From an uncultured Lachnospiraceae bacterium (GTDB lineage: Bacteria; Bacillota; Clostridia; Lachnospirales; Lachnospiraceae): a DNA stretch of 50,696 nucleotides. This document shows positions 7,256 to 17,575 of this stretch, in pieces. A program made the translations under genes and the position numbers. Each line of letters opens with the position of its first letter. Within the stretch, counting starts at the first letter, position 1. The notes beneath the pieces are model-generated. The model saw nothing but the letters and a program-made list of their open reading frames with translations. It ran no database searches and had not been told where the DNA came from. The DNA lies in assembly GCA_947565425.1 (NCBI GenBank), contig CANOFW010000022.1, forward strand, positions 1 to 50,696, given 5' to 3'.

Positions 7256-9274
7256 CTATTGTTTGCGAAAATCATAGTCTTTGCTTTCCGGCACATAAAT
7301 TACCGTTCCGCCTGTGTAAACAGTCTCATCGCCTATGATTTTCCATGTGCCTTGGCCTAAGTGATAAGCAGTTCCCGTTTTTAATGCATAAACTCCGCTC
7401 TTCTCAATTCCATCACGTACCCAAGTCTCATAAACGGTTATCGCAAAAGAAACTTTGTTTCCCGCCAAATCAGCGGCCACGATGCTGTGAGACGCATTGT
7501 CCGGCAAGACCGTATAAACACCATTATTTGGCTCTGCCTTCTTGCCATCTATGGTTACAAAATCGAGATAAGCATCTTCTACCGTAAACTCTACTGCTCC
7601 ATAACACTCCTGTTTGTCCTCCACGCCAGAGATTACCGGAGCTGTCATATCAATAACAATTCCCTGAGAATTTGCATAAGAAGTATTTCCTACCTTGTCG
7701 CTTGCCTTTACATATAACACATATTTACCGTCTGAATTTACCTCCACCGTATCGGTCAAGTCTTTCCAGTTATCCCCGATTGCGGCTTCAATTTCCTCCA
7801 GCGTATAGTTTTTATCTTCCGGAAAAAGATTTTTCTCCGCTAAGTGATATTTTATCGTGCCAAAATCTACATCATTATCCACATCTGACACGACTATTCT
7901 GAAGCGCTCTGCTTTATTGGAAATAGCATCAAAGGCAACTTTTCCTGTAAAAGAACTCCAGACATAATTCGTTCCATCCATCCTAATCTCAATCTTCGGA
8001 GGCTGCGACGGCTTTACCTCGGATGAGTCTTTCTGAAAACTAACTTCTATCGTCACATCATATTCCGGCATGACAAAACAACCATTTCCATCACCGCCCA
8101 TCGGCACGATCACTTTTTCCCCGGAGGCATCGTCTGTTTTACGGTATGTAATGACTTGCGTCTTATAACCCGTGGATGGATAAGTTTCTATTGTAACGGT
8201 CTGCCCCGGTGACGCCTTATCTACCTTTACGCCATTAATTTTAGCGGCATAAGAACCGTTCTCTGCCTCCGTATAATGAATCGCAAATTCCTTAGGTTGA
8301 TTCCCACCCGATTCATTCTTCTTAATCGTGACAGAATTGGTCAAAAATGAAATCATACTGCCATTTCTAACGTAACTGATTTTACAGCAATAACTGCCAT
8401 CCTCCCCACTATAAGTCTTTGAGCCTACTGCTCCGTCTTCGTTCTCATCACGGCTTACTGTCACGGCCGCCTGCAAATTATATGGCTCCAGATTGTTCTG
8501 CATATGCAAAATACAATCACCACCAGACAAGGCTGTCACATAAAACACATCATTATTCTTGTCATAGGTCTCCAAACAGGACGAACCATTCGGCGTCTTG
8601 AGATAGCCACTAAAATACTGCTGCGCATTTGCACCGCCGCTAATGTTCTTTATGGCTACTATATCGCCTCTTTGTAGAGAAAGCCTCACTTCCATGTAGG
8701 GCTGCTCTGTGCCAGCTATCCATTTTTTAACTTCACTATTATAGACTGCATTGCTGCCGTCTCCTTTTATTTGCTCATGTTCATCGTAATAATTCCCTAT
8801 ATCCACTACCTTACGCTCATGAAGCCATTGGTAATAAAAATCTCCTCTGTCCTGTGCACTGCCATCTCCAATCACTACCGTAGGATTCTCCGCTGTGATG
8901 GGTTCCGCAGAATATTCCGTTACCCAATTCGGCGCAAGCATCACAGTTTCCGGTGAAAAAAAACCTGTCAACTGTGCCGCCCATTCATTCTCATTATCGC
9001 TTACCCATCTGCTGGCAACCGTGTAACCTGACTCGTTCAGTCTCCACACCTTGTAGCCGTCTCTTCTGTAACCGATCGGACAGTTCTCATTTACATCCTC
9101 TGCATATGTCCCGGTATCAGCAGAGACATACATATCCGACGTTACTCTGGCGGAGCCTGTATACAGCTTTAAATTCGCATACTCACCGTCTGCATTTACT
9201 GCTGCCGGCAAAATGATAAAGCTGAGTACAAATGCCAGGCAAAGAGAAAGCCATCCTTTCCAATTCTTTTTCAT
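7256..9274 (-). CDS. Secreted cell-surface protein with Ig-like/bacterial surface repeats
   Basis: About 672 residues. The signal peptide is clear (MKKNWKGWLSLCLAFVLSF, then cleavage near VNA-DG). No catalytic motif is visible. The middle has beta-rich segments (EFAIHYTEAENGSYAAKING, TVTIETYPSTGYKT, like the Bacterial repeat of surface adhesins). An Ig-like part (YVLYVKASDKVGNTSYAN, TAPVISGVED) follows near 500-620. The end (GIEKSGVYALKTGTAYHLGQG) is a short beta domain. The GTG/ATG at 9283 is too close to the AAGGAGG, so the ATG at 9274 (10-base spacing) is preferred. It overlaps or abuts the HD-GYP gene. Probably the exported ligand or matrix partner of the FecR protein; this is inference. 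Confidence 0.75.
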   Translation of the reverse strand: MKKNWKGWLSLCLAFVLSFIILPAAVNADGEYANLKLYTGSARVTSDMYVSADTGTYAEDVNENCPIGYRRDGYKVWRLNESGYTVASRWVSDNENEWAAQLTGFFSPETVMLAPNWVTEYSAEPITAENPTVVIGDGSAQDRGDFYYQWLHERKVVDIGNYYDEHEQIKGDGSNAVYNSEVKKWIAGTEQPYMEVRLSLQRGDIVAIKNISGGANAQQYFSGYLKTPNGSSCLETYDKNNDVFYVTALSGGDCILHMQNNLEPYNLQAAVTVSRDENEDGAVGSKTYSGEDGSYCCKISYVRNGSMISFLTNSVTIKKNESGGNQPKEFAIHYTEAENGSYAAKINGVKVDKASPGQTVTIETYPSTGYKTQVITYRKTDDASGEKVIVPMGGDGNGCFVMPEYDVTIEVSFQKDSSEVKPSQPPKIEIRMDGTNYVWSSFTGKVAFDAISNKAERFRIVVSDVDNDVDFGTIKYHLAEKNLFPEDKNYTLEEIEAAIGDNWKDLTDTVEVNSDGKYVLYVKASDKVGNTSYANSQGIVIDMTAPVISGVEDKQECYGAVEFTVEDAYLDFVTIDGKKAEPNNGVYTVLPDNASHSIVAADLAGNKVSFAITVYETWVRDGIEKSGVYALKTGTAYHLGQGTWKIIGDETVYTGGTVIYVPESKDYDFRKQ

Positions 9275-9279
9275 TGAAC

Positions 9280-10740
9280 TCATACCTCCTTCTTTAATGC
9301 CTCGGAAAGCCAGTCGACAATCCTGCCATCCACCTTTCCTTCCTCTGCCATGTTTTTCAGCATAGTGATGGATTCATGATCCGGAATTGCATTTTTATAG
9401 GGGCGAATCGCCGTCAAAGCATCGTAAATATCTGCTACCGTGAGAATTCGTGTCTCCAAATCCAGCTCTTCGGCCGTCAACTGCTTGGGATAACCGGTTC
9501 CATTGAGAAATTCATGATGGGACGCCGCCCATTTCGGTACAATTGCAAAGTTCTTATTAAAGCGTACTTTGCTGAGAATCTTTTCCGTCACAACTACATG
9601 GTTCTTCATTACCTCGCGCTCTTCTACTGTCAGCGTTCCCTGACGTATGCTCAGGCAATCTTTTTCCTTATCTGTTATATATTTCGTCACTTTTCCATTT
9701 TCTTTTATATGTTTTTTCAAGGAAAGACGGCAAACACGTTTATAACTTGCACTATCGAGGTAACCTACCCCATCAATTTTATGTATAAAATCTAAATCCG
9801 ATCTCAAGTCGTCAATTTGCTTCTTATATTCTTCTTCTGTAATTCTTCCCCGAAGCATATCAACTTCATAAAGAGTTTCTAACAATTCAAAGCGCTCTTC
9901 TACTTTTGCCAAGTCATCGCCAAGGCGGGTAGCCTTGTCCATAACGCCAAGAGGCACCACTAGTTTACCGATATCATGCAACAGCGCGGCAAGCAGTAAT
10001 TGTTCTTTTCTGCCCTGATCAAAATATTCCTCACACTGTCCCTTTTCATGCAATTCGGTAATATAGTCTGCCAGAATCTGGGAATATCTCGCAACATTGC
10101 GCGTGTGGGAGGCATTATAGGGCGAACGTTCATCCAGTACTGTCGTCAATGCTTCCACAAATGAATAGAGCTGCGCTTTCAACTCTTCCATATAGGTAAG
10201 GTTTGTCAGTTCAATCGCCGCCATTGACCCCAGAGAACGGATGATAATGTCAAACTGCTTGTCAAAAGGAATCACATTCCCTTCTTTGTCCATAGCATTG
10301 ATAAGTTGCAATACACCAATCAAATCATTTTCATTATTCTCAAGCGGAATTACAAGCTGTGATTTCGTATGGTAGCCCGTCAATGAATCATACTGCTTGG
10401 GACCGGAAAAATCGAAACGGTCGCTGTCATAAACATCCGGTATATTGACAATTTCCCTGTGGATTGCTGTATAGGCACAGACATTCTCCTCTTTCATGGC
10501 AACCGGCGGCATATCTATCACTTCTCCACCTACACCTCGGCTGATTCCCATGGAAAGTGTCTTCATAATTTTAAATGTCAGCTTATCATTCTCATACAAA
10601 TACAATGTGCTGGCATCGCAATTCGTGACCTCCATCCCGCTCTCGAGAATAGACGCCAGGATCTTATTCCTGTCCCTGCCGGTAGACAGATTGATGCCAA
10701 TATTCAATATTTTTTTAAAATCTTCATATTCCAGACGCAT
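9280..10740 (-). CDS. GAF/HD-GYP domain protein (putative cyclic-di-GMP phosphodiesterase)
   Basis: A cytoplasmic protein of 486 residues. A GAF domain spans about 20-180 (CDASTLYLYENDKL, SQLVIPLENNENDLIGVLQLIN). An HD-GYP domain follows: LLHDIGK (His255) and HHEFLNGTGYP (His408), so metal-binding and substrate residues are intact. The distance between the two motifs is about 150 residues, clearly more than the usual ~60; the extra part is a charged helical insertion. HD-GYP enzymes degrade cyclic di-GMP, and some act on cGAMP. The strong AAGGAGA sits 7 bases before the ATG. It lies between the sugar-isomerase-like gene and the secreted protein. Confidence 0.88.
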   Translation of the reverse strand: MRLEYEDFKKILNIGINLSTGRDRNKILASILESGMEVTNCDASTLYLYENDKLTFKIMKTLSMGISRGVGGEVIDMPPVAMKEENVCAYTAIHREIVNIPDVYDSDRFDFSGPKQYDSLTGYHTKSQLVIPLENNENDLIGVLQLINAMDKEGNVIPFDKQFDIIIRSLGSMAAIELTNLTYMEELKAQLYSFVEALTTVLDERSPYNASHTRNVARYSQILADYITELHEKGQCEEYFDQGRKEQLLLAALLHDIGKLVVPLGVMDKATRLGDDLAKVEERFELLETLYEVDMLRGRITEEEYKKQIDDLRSDLDFIHKIDGVGYLDSASYKRVCRLSLKKHIKENGKVTKYITDKEKDCLSIRQGTLTVEEREVMKNHVVVTEKILSKVRFNKNFAIVPKWAASHHEFLNGTGYPKQLTAEELDLETRILTVADIYDALTAIRPYKNAIPDHESITMLKNMAEEGKVDGRIVDWLSEALKKEV

Positions 10741-10751
10741 CTAATCTCTCC

Positions 10752-11546
10752 TTATCTCTGCTGATGAAATGGATATATTTTCTGCTTCTTCAAATATTCC
10801 AGCGACTTTTGCTGCCCCTCACAACCACTCACTTCCACCAGTACACTGGCCCCTATACCATACTCCTCAATTAATCCTTTGTATTCTTTCCAGTCAATCT
10901 TACCCTCCCCGACCGGCTGATGCAAGTCATTTTTCAAATTATTGTCATTTAAATGGATATGCCTGATATAAGGTGCCAGCGTCCGCACCCACTCCTGCTG
11001 TGAACAATCAGTCAACGCCGCATGCGCATAATCCAGACAGATACCGAAATTTTCTGTCCCTTTCATTGCCTCGGCAAGCTGTGCCATCACATCCGGGGCT
11101 TCATCAAACATATTTTCCATATAGATCTGCTGCCTGGGGTAAGTCTCGGCAAGCTCCGAGAAAAAGCGCAGATTCGTCTCATGCCAAAGCTTTAAATAAT
11201 TTTCGGCACGAAATCCGCCCAACCTTCCAGTGTGAAATACCACGCCCCTAAGCCCCATGCGGCTGGCTATCTCCATAGACTGACGCAAACGCAGTATAGA
11301 CGCATCTCGAATAAGCGGGTCGCTGCTGTGAATTGTCACATCCAGAAACGCCCCGTGCATCGTATCCTGTGAAAAGTCACTGCGGTATTTGGCATAAAAC
11401 TCAATAATTTCTTCCTGTTTTACAGGATCATCTAAAACTTCTGGTTTAAAAAAATCGTTATATTCAAATGCACATCCATATTCTTCGGCAAGACGGAGTG
11501 AACGATCTAGATCCGTCCGTTCAGGAATGATGTATCTTCTGCTCAT
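10752..11546 (-). CDS. Sugar phosphate isomerase/epimerase-like TIM-barrel protein
   Basis: A 264-residue xylose-isomerase-like (AP endonuclease family 2) TIM barrel. Visible family features are HTGRLGGF, the metal-ligand-like ENMFDEAPD, GICLDYAHA (Asp/His), HIHLNDNN and VEVSG near the end. These enzymes isomerise or epimerise sugars with a divalent metal; the substrate cannot be read. The gene begins exactly where the cyclase stops (11547) and is followed 11 bp later by the HD-GYP gene, so it belongs to the same operon. Its role within a signalling operon is unclear. Confidence 0.8.
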   Translation of the reverse strand: MSRRYIIPERTDLDRSLRLAEEYGCAFEYNDFFKPEVLDDPVKQEEIIEFYAKYRSDFSQDTMHGAFLDVTIHSSDPLIRDASILRLRQSMEIASRMGLRGVVFHTGRLGGFRAENYLKLWHETNLRFFSELAETYPRQQIYMENMFDEAPDVMAQLAEAMKGTENFGICLDYAHAALTDCSQQEWVRTLAPYIRHIHLNDNNLKNDLHQPVGEGKIDWKEYKGLIEEYGIGASVLVEVSGCEGQQKSLEYLKKQKIYPFHQQR

Positions 11547-13349
11547 TTATTTCTTCACCTCATCCAATTGATATACAAATACTCCATTGCTCTTTCCCTT
11601 CAATGGAATCTCGCCAATCGGCGTTACGCTTACTCGGTCTTTCACCGCTTCGTATACATCCTCACTAATTAAAATCTGTCCCCGCTTCGCATTACTCTCC
11701 AAGCGCGCAGCCGTGTTGACGGTGTCCCCAATTGCCGTGTAATCCATACGGAACTCACAGCCGATATTACCAACGACTGCATTTCCGCAGTTGACACCAA
11801 TGCCAAAAGCAACGCTCTTGCCGAATCGTTTTTCAAATTTATCTGCCAGCGCATCTGCACCCGCCCTCATATCCCATGCCGTACAAACGGCACGGAAAAT
11901 ATAATCATCCAACTCAAACGGCGCGTTAAACACCGCCATCGTAGCGTCTCCCACAAACTTATCAAGTGTGCCGCCATTGTCAAAAATAGATTTGGTGGTA
12001 AGGCTCAAATACTCATTTAAGATTTCCACAACCTCTTCCGGCCGCATACTTTCCGACATCGTTGTGAAGCCGCGGATATCTACAAACAATACGGCAATAT
12101 GGCGGTTTTCCCCGCCAAGCACCAGTTCAAAATCCTTATCTTTGCTAATCTTATCGACAACCTGCGGCGCTACATACTGTTTAAACACATTGACTACCCG
12201 CCGTCTGCGCATAAGCTCTGTGAGATACCCCTGGATCACACGTGCAAGAAAAATCAGTACCAGTACAAGCGGAAGCAATACCATGGGCACAATACTGCCC
12301 TGTAGATACATAAATCTAGTAAAAACAATATCAAGTACCATCAGTACCAGCAACAATATGCCAGAAGGCAGCATTCCCAGCTTGTGCGCCGCCAAAAAAA
12401 ACAGCCCGCAGAGAATACCGGCAATCATGGCATAGATAAATGGAGAGAACGGCGTCTGTGTCTTCCCCTCTAAAAGAGCTTCGATGATGTTGGCATGGAT
12501 TTCCACTCCATACATCTGGCTATTATGCGAAATTGCCGGCGTGTAGGAGTCCTGCATCCCCACAGCATAAGCGCCTACCAGCACGATCGCTCCCTGAAAA
12601 ATATTAACATCGACACTGCCATCCAGCACATCTGCCATAGATACTACATTGTAACCGCCCGGTTTGCCGGAATATGTAAAATAAAAGCGATTGCTTCTGC
12701 CATAAGTAGCCGGGAAAGTCGCATCTTTCCCCTGGCTTTCCTGATACATTTTATAGACCTGGGAGGAAAGGCTATACGCCCGCTCCCCCTCATAATCAAT
12801 GTATGCCATGGCCTGGCGTACATAACCGTCTGCATCCACAGTCGTATTGGCATACCCACTGACCGCGCTATCGCGAAGTCGCTGATAAGGCTCAATCACA
12901 TAATCTACATGGTATGGATTATACGTAACTTTACCATTCTCATCTCTCTCCGGCATCTCCTTGAAAGAAAAACTTCGCGCCACCACAACATTACTGGCCG
13001 CCTTACAAACCTCAGCAAAGTGACCGTCTGCGCCCGCCTCCGCCTCCTCACTGTAGATCACATCGAAGCCGATAACTGCCGGCTTCGCCGACGCGTTTGC
13101 ATTCAGCGTTTCCACCAACAGCGCCGGAATGTCCCTGCTCCATGTATTGACCGGACCATATTGTTCCAGCGTTTTATCATCAATGCCTACGATATAAATC
13201 TTCTTGTTGGTCACAGATTCTCGTTGATTCAGCCGATCGCAAATGCCCATATCCCAAAAACCTGCCGCGCCAAAGTATTGGAAAATCGCCGACGCCAAAA
13301 TGATTGCCAGTGTGATTGCCGCAATTTTTACTTTGCCTGAATTTTTCAT
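11547..13349 (-). CDS. CHASE2-domain adenylate cyclase (class III)
   Basis: About 600 residues from the ATG at 13349, chosen because GGAGAGAG lies 5 bases upstream; a GTG at 13370 overlapping the clpC stop is the alternative. One N-terminal membrane segment (IAAITLAIILASAIFQYFG) is followed by an extracellular CHASE2 sensor (about 30-270), then three membrane segments and a cytoplasmic class III cyclase domain. Metal-binding Asp424 (FVDIRGFT) and Asp468 (FVGDATM) are present, as are the purine-reading Lys in LDKFVGD, the Thr in MDYTAIGD, and the transition-state Asn/Arg in VNTAARLE. The Lys/Thr pair fits class IIIb adenylate rather than guanylate cyclases. cAMP production is uncommon in Clostridia. 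It is translationally close to clpC and heads the signalling block. Confidence 0.9.
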   Translation of the reverse strand: MKNSGKVKIAAITLAIILASAIFQYFGAAGFWDMGICDRLNQRESVTNKKIYIVGIDDKTLEQYGPVNTWSRDIPALLVETLNANASAKPAVIGFDVIYSEEAEAGADGHFAEVCKAASNVVVARSFSFKEMPERDENGKVTYNPYHVDYVIEPYQRLRDSAVSGYANTTVDADGYVRQAMAYIDYEGERAYSLSSQVYKMYQESQGKDATFPATYGRSNRFYFTYSGKPGGYNVVSMADVLDGSVDVNIFQGAIVLVGAYAVGMQDSYTPAISHNSQMYGVEIHANIIEALLEGKTQTPFSPFIYAMIAGILCGLFFLAAHKLGMLPSGILLLVLMVLDIVFTRFMYLQGSIVPMVLLPLVLVLIFLARVIQGYLTELMRRRRVVNVFKQYVAPQVVDKISKDKDFELVLGGENRHIAVLFVDIRGFTTMSESMRPEEVVEILNEYLSLTTKSIFDNGGTLDKFVGDATMAVFNAPFELDDYIFRAVCTAWDMRAGADALADKFEKRFGKSVAFGIGVNCGNAVVGNIGCEFRMDYTAIGDTVNTAARLESNAKRGQILISEDVYEAVKDRVSVTPIGEIPLKGKSNGVFVYQLDEVKK

Positions 13350-13366
13350 ACCAACTCTCTCCACAT

Positions 13367-15823
13367 TCACTTCTTTAATAGAACCGTAAATTGTACTTCT
13401 TTCTTGCTCATCGTAACTTCCACCTGATCTCCGCGTTTGACTCTGCCTGCTAAAACCTCCTCGGCAAGTCCGTCTTCTAACTCATTCTGAATCTTCCTGC
13501 GCAGAGGACGTGCACCGTACTTAGGCTCATACGCAGACTCCACAATATGGCTCTTTACACTGCCGTTAATTCGCAACGTAATTCCCATCTGCTCCTTACA
13601 GCGCGTAATCAGTGTTTTCGTCATCAGCGTGACAATCTTCTTCATGTCTTCCTTCGTCAATGCGTGGAAAACAAGCGTCTCATCAATACGGTTTAAAAAC
13701 TCCGGCTTAAATATCCGGCGTACTTCTTCCATAACGCCGCCTTTCATGCGCTCATAATCATGCTTTGCGTCTTCCACGGAGGCAAAGCCAAGCGCCTTAG
13801 GCTCAATAATCGACTGAGCCCCTGCGTTAGAAGTCATAATAATAATTGTATTTTTAAAATCTACTTTCCTGCCCTGAGCATCCGTAATATGCCCATCATC
13901 CAACACTTGCAGTAAAATGTTAAATACATCCGGGTGCGCTTTTTCAATCTCATCAAACAAAATCACAGAATACGGGTTGCGCCTTACTTTTTCGCTGAGC
14001 TGCCCGCCTTCGTCATAACCCACATAGCCGGGAGGCGAACCAATCATCTTCGACACGCTGTGCTTCTCCATATATTCCGACATATCGACACGGATCATCG
14101 ACTCTTCACTGCCAAATATTGCCTCCGCCAACGCCTTGGAAATCTCTGTCTTACCGACACCTGTCGGCCCTAAAAACAAAAACGAACCGATGGGACGGTC
14201 AGGATCTTTGAGCCCAACCCTACCGCGGCGAACCGCCTTTGCCACAGCGCTGACTGCCTCTTCCTGCCCGATGACGCGTTTATGAAGCTCGCTTTCCAGT
14301 CTACGCAACTTTACGCCCTCTTCCTCAGTAAGTCTTTTTACGGGAATTTTCGTCCACTGCGCGATCACTTCCGCAATATCATTCTCCTGCACTTGCGCCC
14401 TCTTCTGTTTTAATGATTTCTTATTCTTCTTTTGTAACTTCTGCGATTCACTCTGCAATTCTTCTTTTTCTCTGCGCAGTTTTGATGCCAACTCCAAATC
14501 CATATTGCGGATTGCCTCTTCCTGCTCCTCGGTAATACGGTTGATTTCCGTGGAAATTTCCTGCATCCGCTCGGAGGATTTCAAGCTCTGTAAGCGCACA
14601 CGCGCCGCTGCTTCATCCATCAGGTCGATTGCCTTATCCGGCAAAAAACGGTCTGAAATGTAGCGTTCCGACAGTCTTGCCGCCGCCTCTAAGCTTTCAT
14701 CCGTAATCTCAACCTGATGGTGCTTTTCATAGAACCTACGCAGTCCTTTTAAAATCTCAATCGTTTCTTGTACAGACGGTTCTTCCACCAGCACCGGCTG
14801 AAAGCGCCGCTCTAATGCGGCATCTCTCTCAATATATTTGCGATACTCTTCTACTGTCGTTGCGCCAATCATTTGCAGTTCACCCCGGGCGAGATAAGGC
14901 TTTAAAATATTAGAGGCGTCCATAGCCCCCTCTGCGCCTCCCGCGCCAATGATTGTATGCAATTCATCCATAAACAATAAAATATTTCCGGCTCCAATTA
15001 CCTCCCGAATTACCTTCTTAATGCGCTCCTCAAATTCTCCACGATATTTAGAACCAGCTATCATACTCGATAAATCCAACGTTATCACACGCTTATCTGC
15101 CACTGAGTCTGGCACAAGCCCTAAAGAGATCTGTTGTGCCAACCCTTCTGCAATTGCCGTTTTGCCCACACCCGGTTCTCCAATCAGGCAAGGATTATTC
15201 TTGCCCCGTCGACTCAAAATTTGAATTACACGGCGGATTTCCTCTTTCCTGCCAATCACAGGGTCCAACCGTCCCTCCTGTGCCTGCCGGGTCAAATCTC
15301 TGGAATATTGGTCCAATACCGGAGTAGCCTGTAAATTCTTCTTCCTGACCTTGGCCGATTTCAGCTCTTCTTTTGAAAAACTACCTTCCTGGCCCATTGC
15401 CACCAAAAGTTCAATATAAAGCTTTTGCAGATTGACTCCCATTGTATTCAAGAGCCGCACGGACGCGGATTCATTTTCTTTTAAAAGTGCCAACAGAAGA
15501 TGCTCTGTGCCAACCCGCTCACTGTCAAAACGAGCAGCTTCCTTTTCTGCGGTATCGAGCACATGCTGCGTTCTTGGCGAATATCCATCTCTATCTAACA
15601 GCACGGCTCCTTCCCCCAGTGCAATTAGCTCCTCAATCATCTCTAAAAGCTTCTCTTCCTCCACCTGGTTATCCAACAAAACCTGCGCTGCTACGCCGTG
15701 TCTTTCCTGAATCAGTCCTGCCAGGATATGCTCTGTTCCAATGTAATTATGTCCAAGCTTCTTGGAAAGCTTGCCTGCAAGCTCCAACGCTTTTTTTGCC
15801 TGACCTGTATACTGTCTACGCAT
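13367..15823 (-). CDS. clpC: ClpC-type AAA+ unfoldase, Clp protease ATP-binding subunit
   Basis: An 818-residue Hsp100 ATPase that unfolds substrates and feeds them to ClpP. The N-domain repeats ([29 protein letters not shown] and a second copy) lead into AAA1 with GEPGVGKT, a UVR-like middle segment ([21 protein letters not shown]) and AAA2 with GPTGVGKTE and a typical C-terminal D2 small domain. The middle segment and length identify ClpC rather than ClpA or ClpB. In many Firmicutes the gene follows ctsR-mcsA-mcsB; none of them is here, and I see no CtsR-like tandem heptad upstream. AGGAGG precedes the ATG. It starts 33 bp after the cadherin-like gene, so both are likely one operon. Confidence 0.96.
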   Translation of the reverse strand: MRRQYTGQAKKALELAGKLSKKLGHNYIGTEHILAGLIQERHGVAAQVLLDNQVEEEKLLEMIEELIALGEGAVLLDRDGYSPRTQHVLDTAEKEAARFDSERVGTEHLLLALLKENESASVRLLNTMGVNLQKLYIELLVAMGQEGSFSKEELKSAKVRKKNLQATPVLDQYSRDLTRQAQEGRLDPVIGRKEEIRRVIQILSRRGKNNPCLIGEPGVGKTAIAEGLAQQISLGLVPDSVADKRVITLDLSSMIAGSKYRGEFEERIKKVIREVIGAGNILLFMDELHTIIGAGGAEGAMDASNILKPYLARGELQMIGATTVEEYRKYIERDAALERRFQPVLVEEPSVQETIEILKGLRRFYEKHHQVEITDESLEAAARLSERYISDRFLPDKAIDLMDEAAARVRLQSLKSSERMQEISTEINRITEEQEEAIRNMDLELASKLRREKEELQSESQKLQKKNKKSLKQKRAQVQENDIAEVIAQWTKIPVKRLTEEEGVKLRRLESELHKRVIGQEEAVSAVAKAVRRGRVGLKDPDRPIGSFLFLGPTGVGKTEISKALAEAIFGSEESMIRVDMSEYMEKHSVSKMIGSPPGYVGYDEGGQLSEKVRRNPYSVILFDEIEKAHPDVFNILLQVLDDGHITDAQGRKVDFKNTIIIMTSNAGAQSIIEPKALGFASVEDAKHDYERMKGGVMEEVRRIFKPEFLNRIDETLVFHALTKEDMKKIVTLMTKTLITRCKEQMGITLRINGSVKSHIVESAYEPKYGARPLRRKIQNELEDGLAEEVLAGRVKRGDQVEVTMSKKEVQFTVLLKK

Positions 15824-15856
15824 TGATTCCTCCTGTCAATCTATTGCTTTCCTTCA

Positions 15857-17503
15857 TTATAAATCTTCTAAGTCTATTACCTCAAAATCATCGTCCAGCG
15901 TCACTCTTACCTCCGGTTGCCTCCTGCTCGTCATCGGCTCTGCGCCCGGCTGCTTCCTGCTCGTCATCGGTTCTGTACCTGGCTGTTTCCTCCCAGCCAT
16001 CACCTCTGTGTCCGGCTGTTTTCTGCCCGTTAAATGCTCTGCACCTGGCTGCTTTCTGCCCGTCAAATGCTCTGTACCTGACTGCTTTCTGTCCGCTTTC
16101 TGCTCTGACTTTATCTGCTTGCGTTCCGCATTCTTCTCTACCTTAGCAACATCTTTTACGCCGAGATTCTTTTTCTGTCTTATATCTGAACCAAGTTCCG
16201 GTAACGATTTTTCTTCTCTATGATGAGATTTCTTCTCATTTTTCATCTGGCTCCTGAACTTCTTAGCCAAATCATCGTATTCCATGTCCTCTGTATCTTC
16301 GTCCTCGCCTCTTCTGCCGCGCAAGAGCAAATTTACTACCACTACCAGCAATACTGCGATAATAAATATCAATACAGCAGTTGTCTTTCTGGACGTATCT
16401 TTCTGGCTGTTATATTGCTCTTCCATATCAGTATACGCTTTCTGCAAGCTCTGCATCTCCGCGCTGGGCTCTAGCTCATCTTCCGGCTGTATACTCGGCG
16501 CAGACTGCTGTACTGCCAGTTCTACCGGATTATATCGCTGAAGCGTAGATTCCTTGGTATCATACTGATACCATCCCTTCGTTCCATAACTGCTGGCGCC
16601 ATAGATTAAGAAAAATCCCTCGCTGTTAGAATCTTCCCCCGCTTCTGCGCCCTCGTCCGCCTGTGGCTCTTCTGTTTGCAAGGCACCTCCTGCCCTGACA
16701 AATGCCGGCACATGCGCAAAATCCCCTACCGTCTGTTCAGTCTGCGTAAACTCCTGCGAAAGACCGGTCTCTTGCGGCGGATTCAATATAATAATATAAT
16801 TTGCTTCGTCAAGCAAAACCTTACGAAACGGATATACGCTGCCTTCATTCTCATACACAGCAAGCGTATTCTTAACCTCCGTACTTGGCGTCGTTAAATA
16901 AACCAGCGTCAATTCTGCTTTATCAAATGTAAGTCCTTCCACCTGTTGTCCCTGACAGGTAACCGTCGTCTTTGTAAAATCCTGCGGCACGACCTCATCT
17001 GGAATCGCAGGCGCTAAATTAAACGGATGCCCATCTAACGTAATTCCACCTTCCGTACCCTCTGTCTGCGGCTCTTGCGCCGGCGCATCTTGCGTATCCT
17101 GCGCAGTATCTTCCTGCGTTCCCTCACGGGTCACCACAATCTTATAGGTAGCAGTCACGCCATTTTGTGCTTTCACCACAACACTGACAAGATTCTCCCC
17201 AGCCTGCAAATCCGTGTTGCCAGAAACCGACTCAATCGTCGCCGTGTCATTGGACGGCGTAGCGCTTACTTCCACACTGGTTACATCAGCTCCTACTGAC
17301 GCCGTATAATCGACAACATTATACTGAAATGCCGGTGATAGCGTCCCCGGCGATATACTTAGCGATGATAAACTATTGTCGCCAGATTGTATCGTTTCCG
17401 CAAACACCTGGGCTCCCTCTAAATGAACCGGCGCTAACTGGAAAATTCCCATTAATAATATCCATGATAACAGTATACCCATAAACTGCTTTCTTCTTCT
17501 CAT
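15857..17503 (-). CDS. Secreted, membrane-anchored cadherin-like-domain protein with cytoplasmic repeat tail
   Basis: About 548 residues from the ATG at 17503, chosen because AAAGGTG lies 7 bases before it; an in-frame ATG at 17572 lacks such a site. Signal peptide (MRRRKQFMGILLSWILLMG) is followed by a cadherin-like beta-sandwich (LSSLSISPGTLSPAFQYNV...TYKIVVTRE, about 45-130). A single membrane segment (TAVLIFIIAVLLVVVVNLLL) precedes a basic cytoplasmic tail. The tail holds six 10-residue repeats of the type (T/A)(G/S)RKQPG(A/T)E, encoded near 15900-16090. The topology suggests a surface receptor with a cytosolic binding tail, next to clpC. No enzyme motif is visible. Confidence 0.75.
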   Translation of the reverse strand: MRRRKQFMGILLSWILLMGIFQLAPVHLEGAQVFAETIQSGDNSLSSLSISPGTLSPAFQYNVVDYTASVGADVTSVEVSATPSNDTATIESVSGNTDLQAGENLVSVVVKAQNGVTATYKIVVTREGTQEDTAQDTQDAPAQEPQTEGTEGGITLDGHPFNLAPAIPDEVVPQDFTKTTVTCQGQQVEGLTFDKAELTLVYLTTPSTEVKNTLAVYENEGSVYPFRKVLLDEANYIIILNPPQETGLSQEFTQTEQTVGDFAHVPAFVRAGGALQTEEPQADEGAEAGEDSNSEGFFLIYGASSYGTKGWYQYDTKESTLQRYNPVELAVQQSAPSIQPEDELEPSAEMQSLQKAYTDMEEQYNSQKDTSRKTTAVLIFIIAVLLVVVVNLLLRGRRGEDEDTEDMEYDDLAKKFRSQMKNEKKSHHREEKSLPELGSDIRQKKNLGVKDVAKVEKNAERKQIKSEQKADRKQSGTEHLTGRKQPGAEHLTGRKQPDTEVMAGRKQPGTEPMTSRKQPGAEPMTSRRQPEVRVTLDDDFEVIDLEDL

Positions 17504-17575
17504 ATGTATCACCTTTCTCTTTATGCGATTCTCACCATTTCTATTATAATTTTCCAGCTCCCCGCTTGTCAAGCC

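Noticed and set aside
12495-13340. 281-codon plus-strand ORF opposite the cyclase gene
   Set aside because: It is antisense to the CHASE2 domain; its Ile/Arg/His composition is that of a shadow frame.
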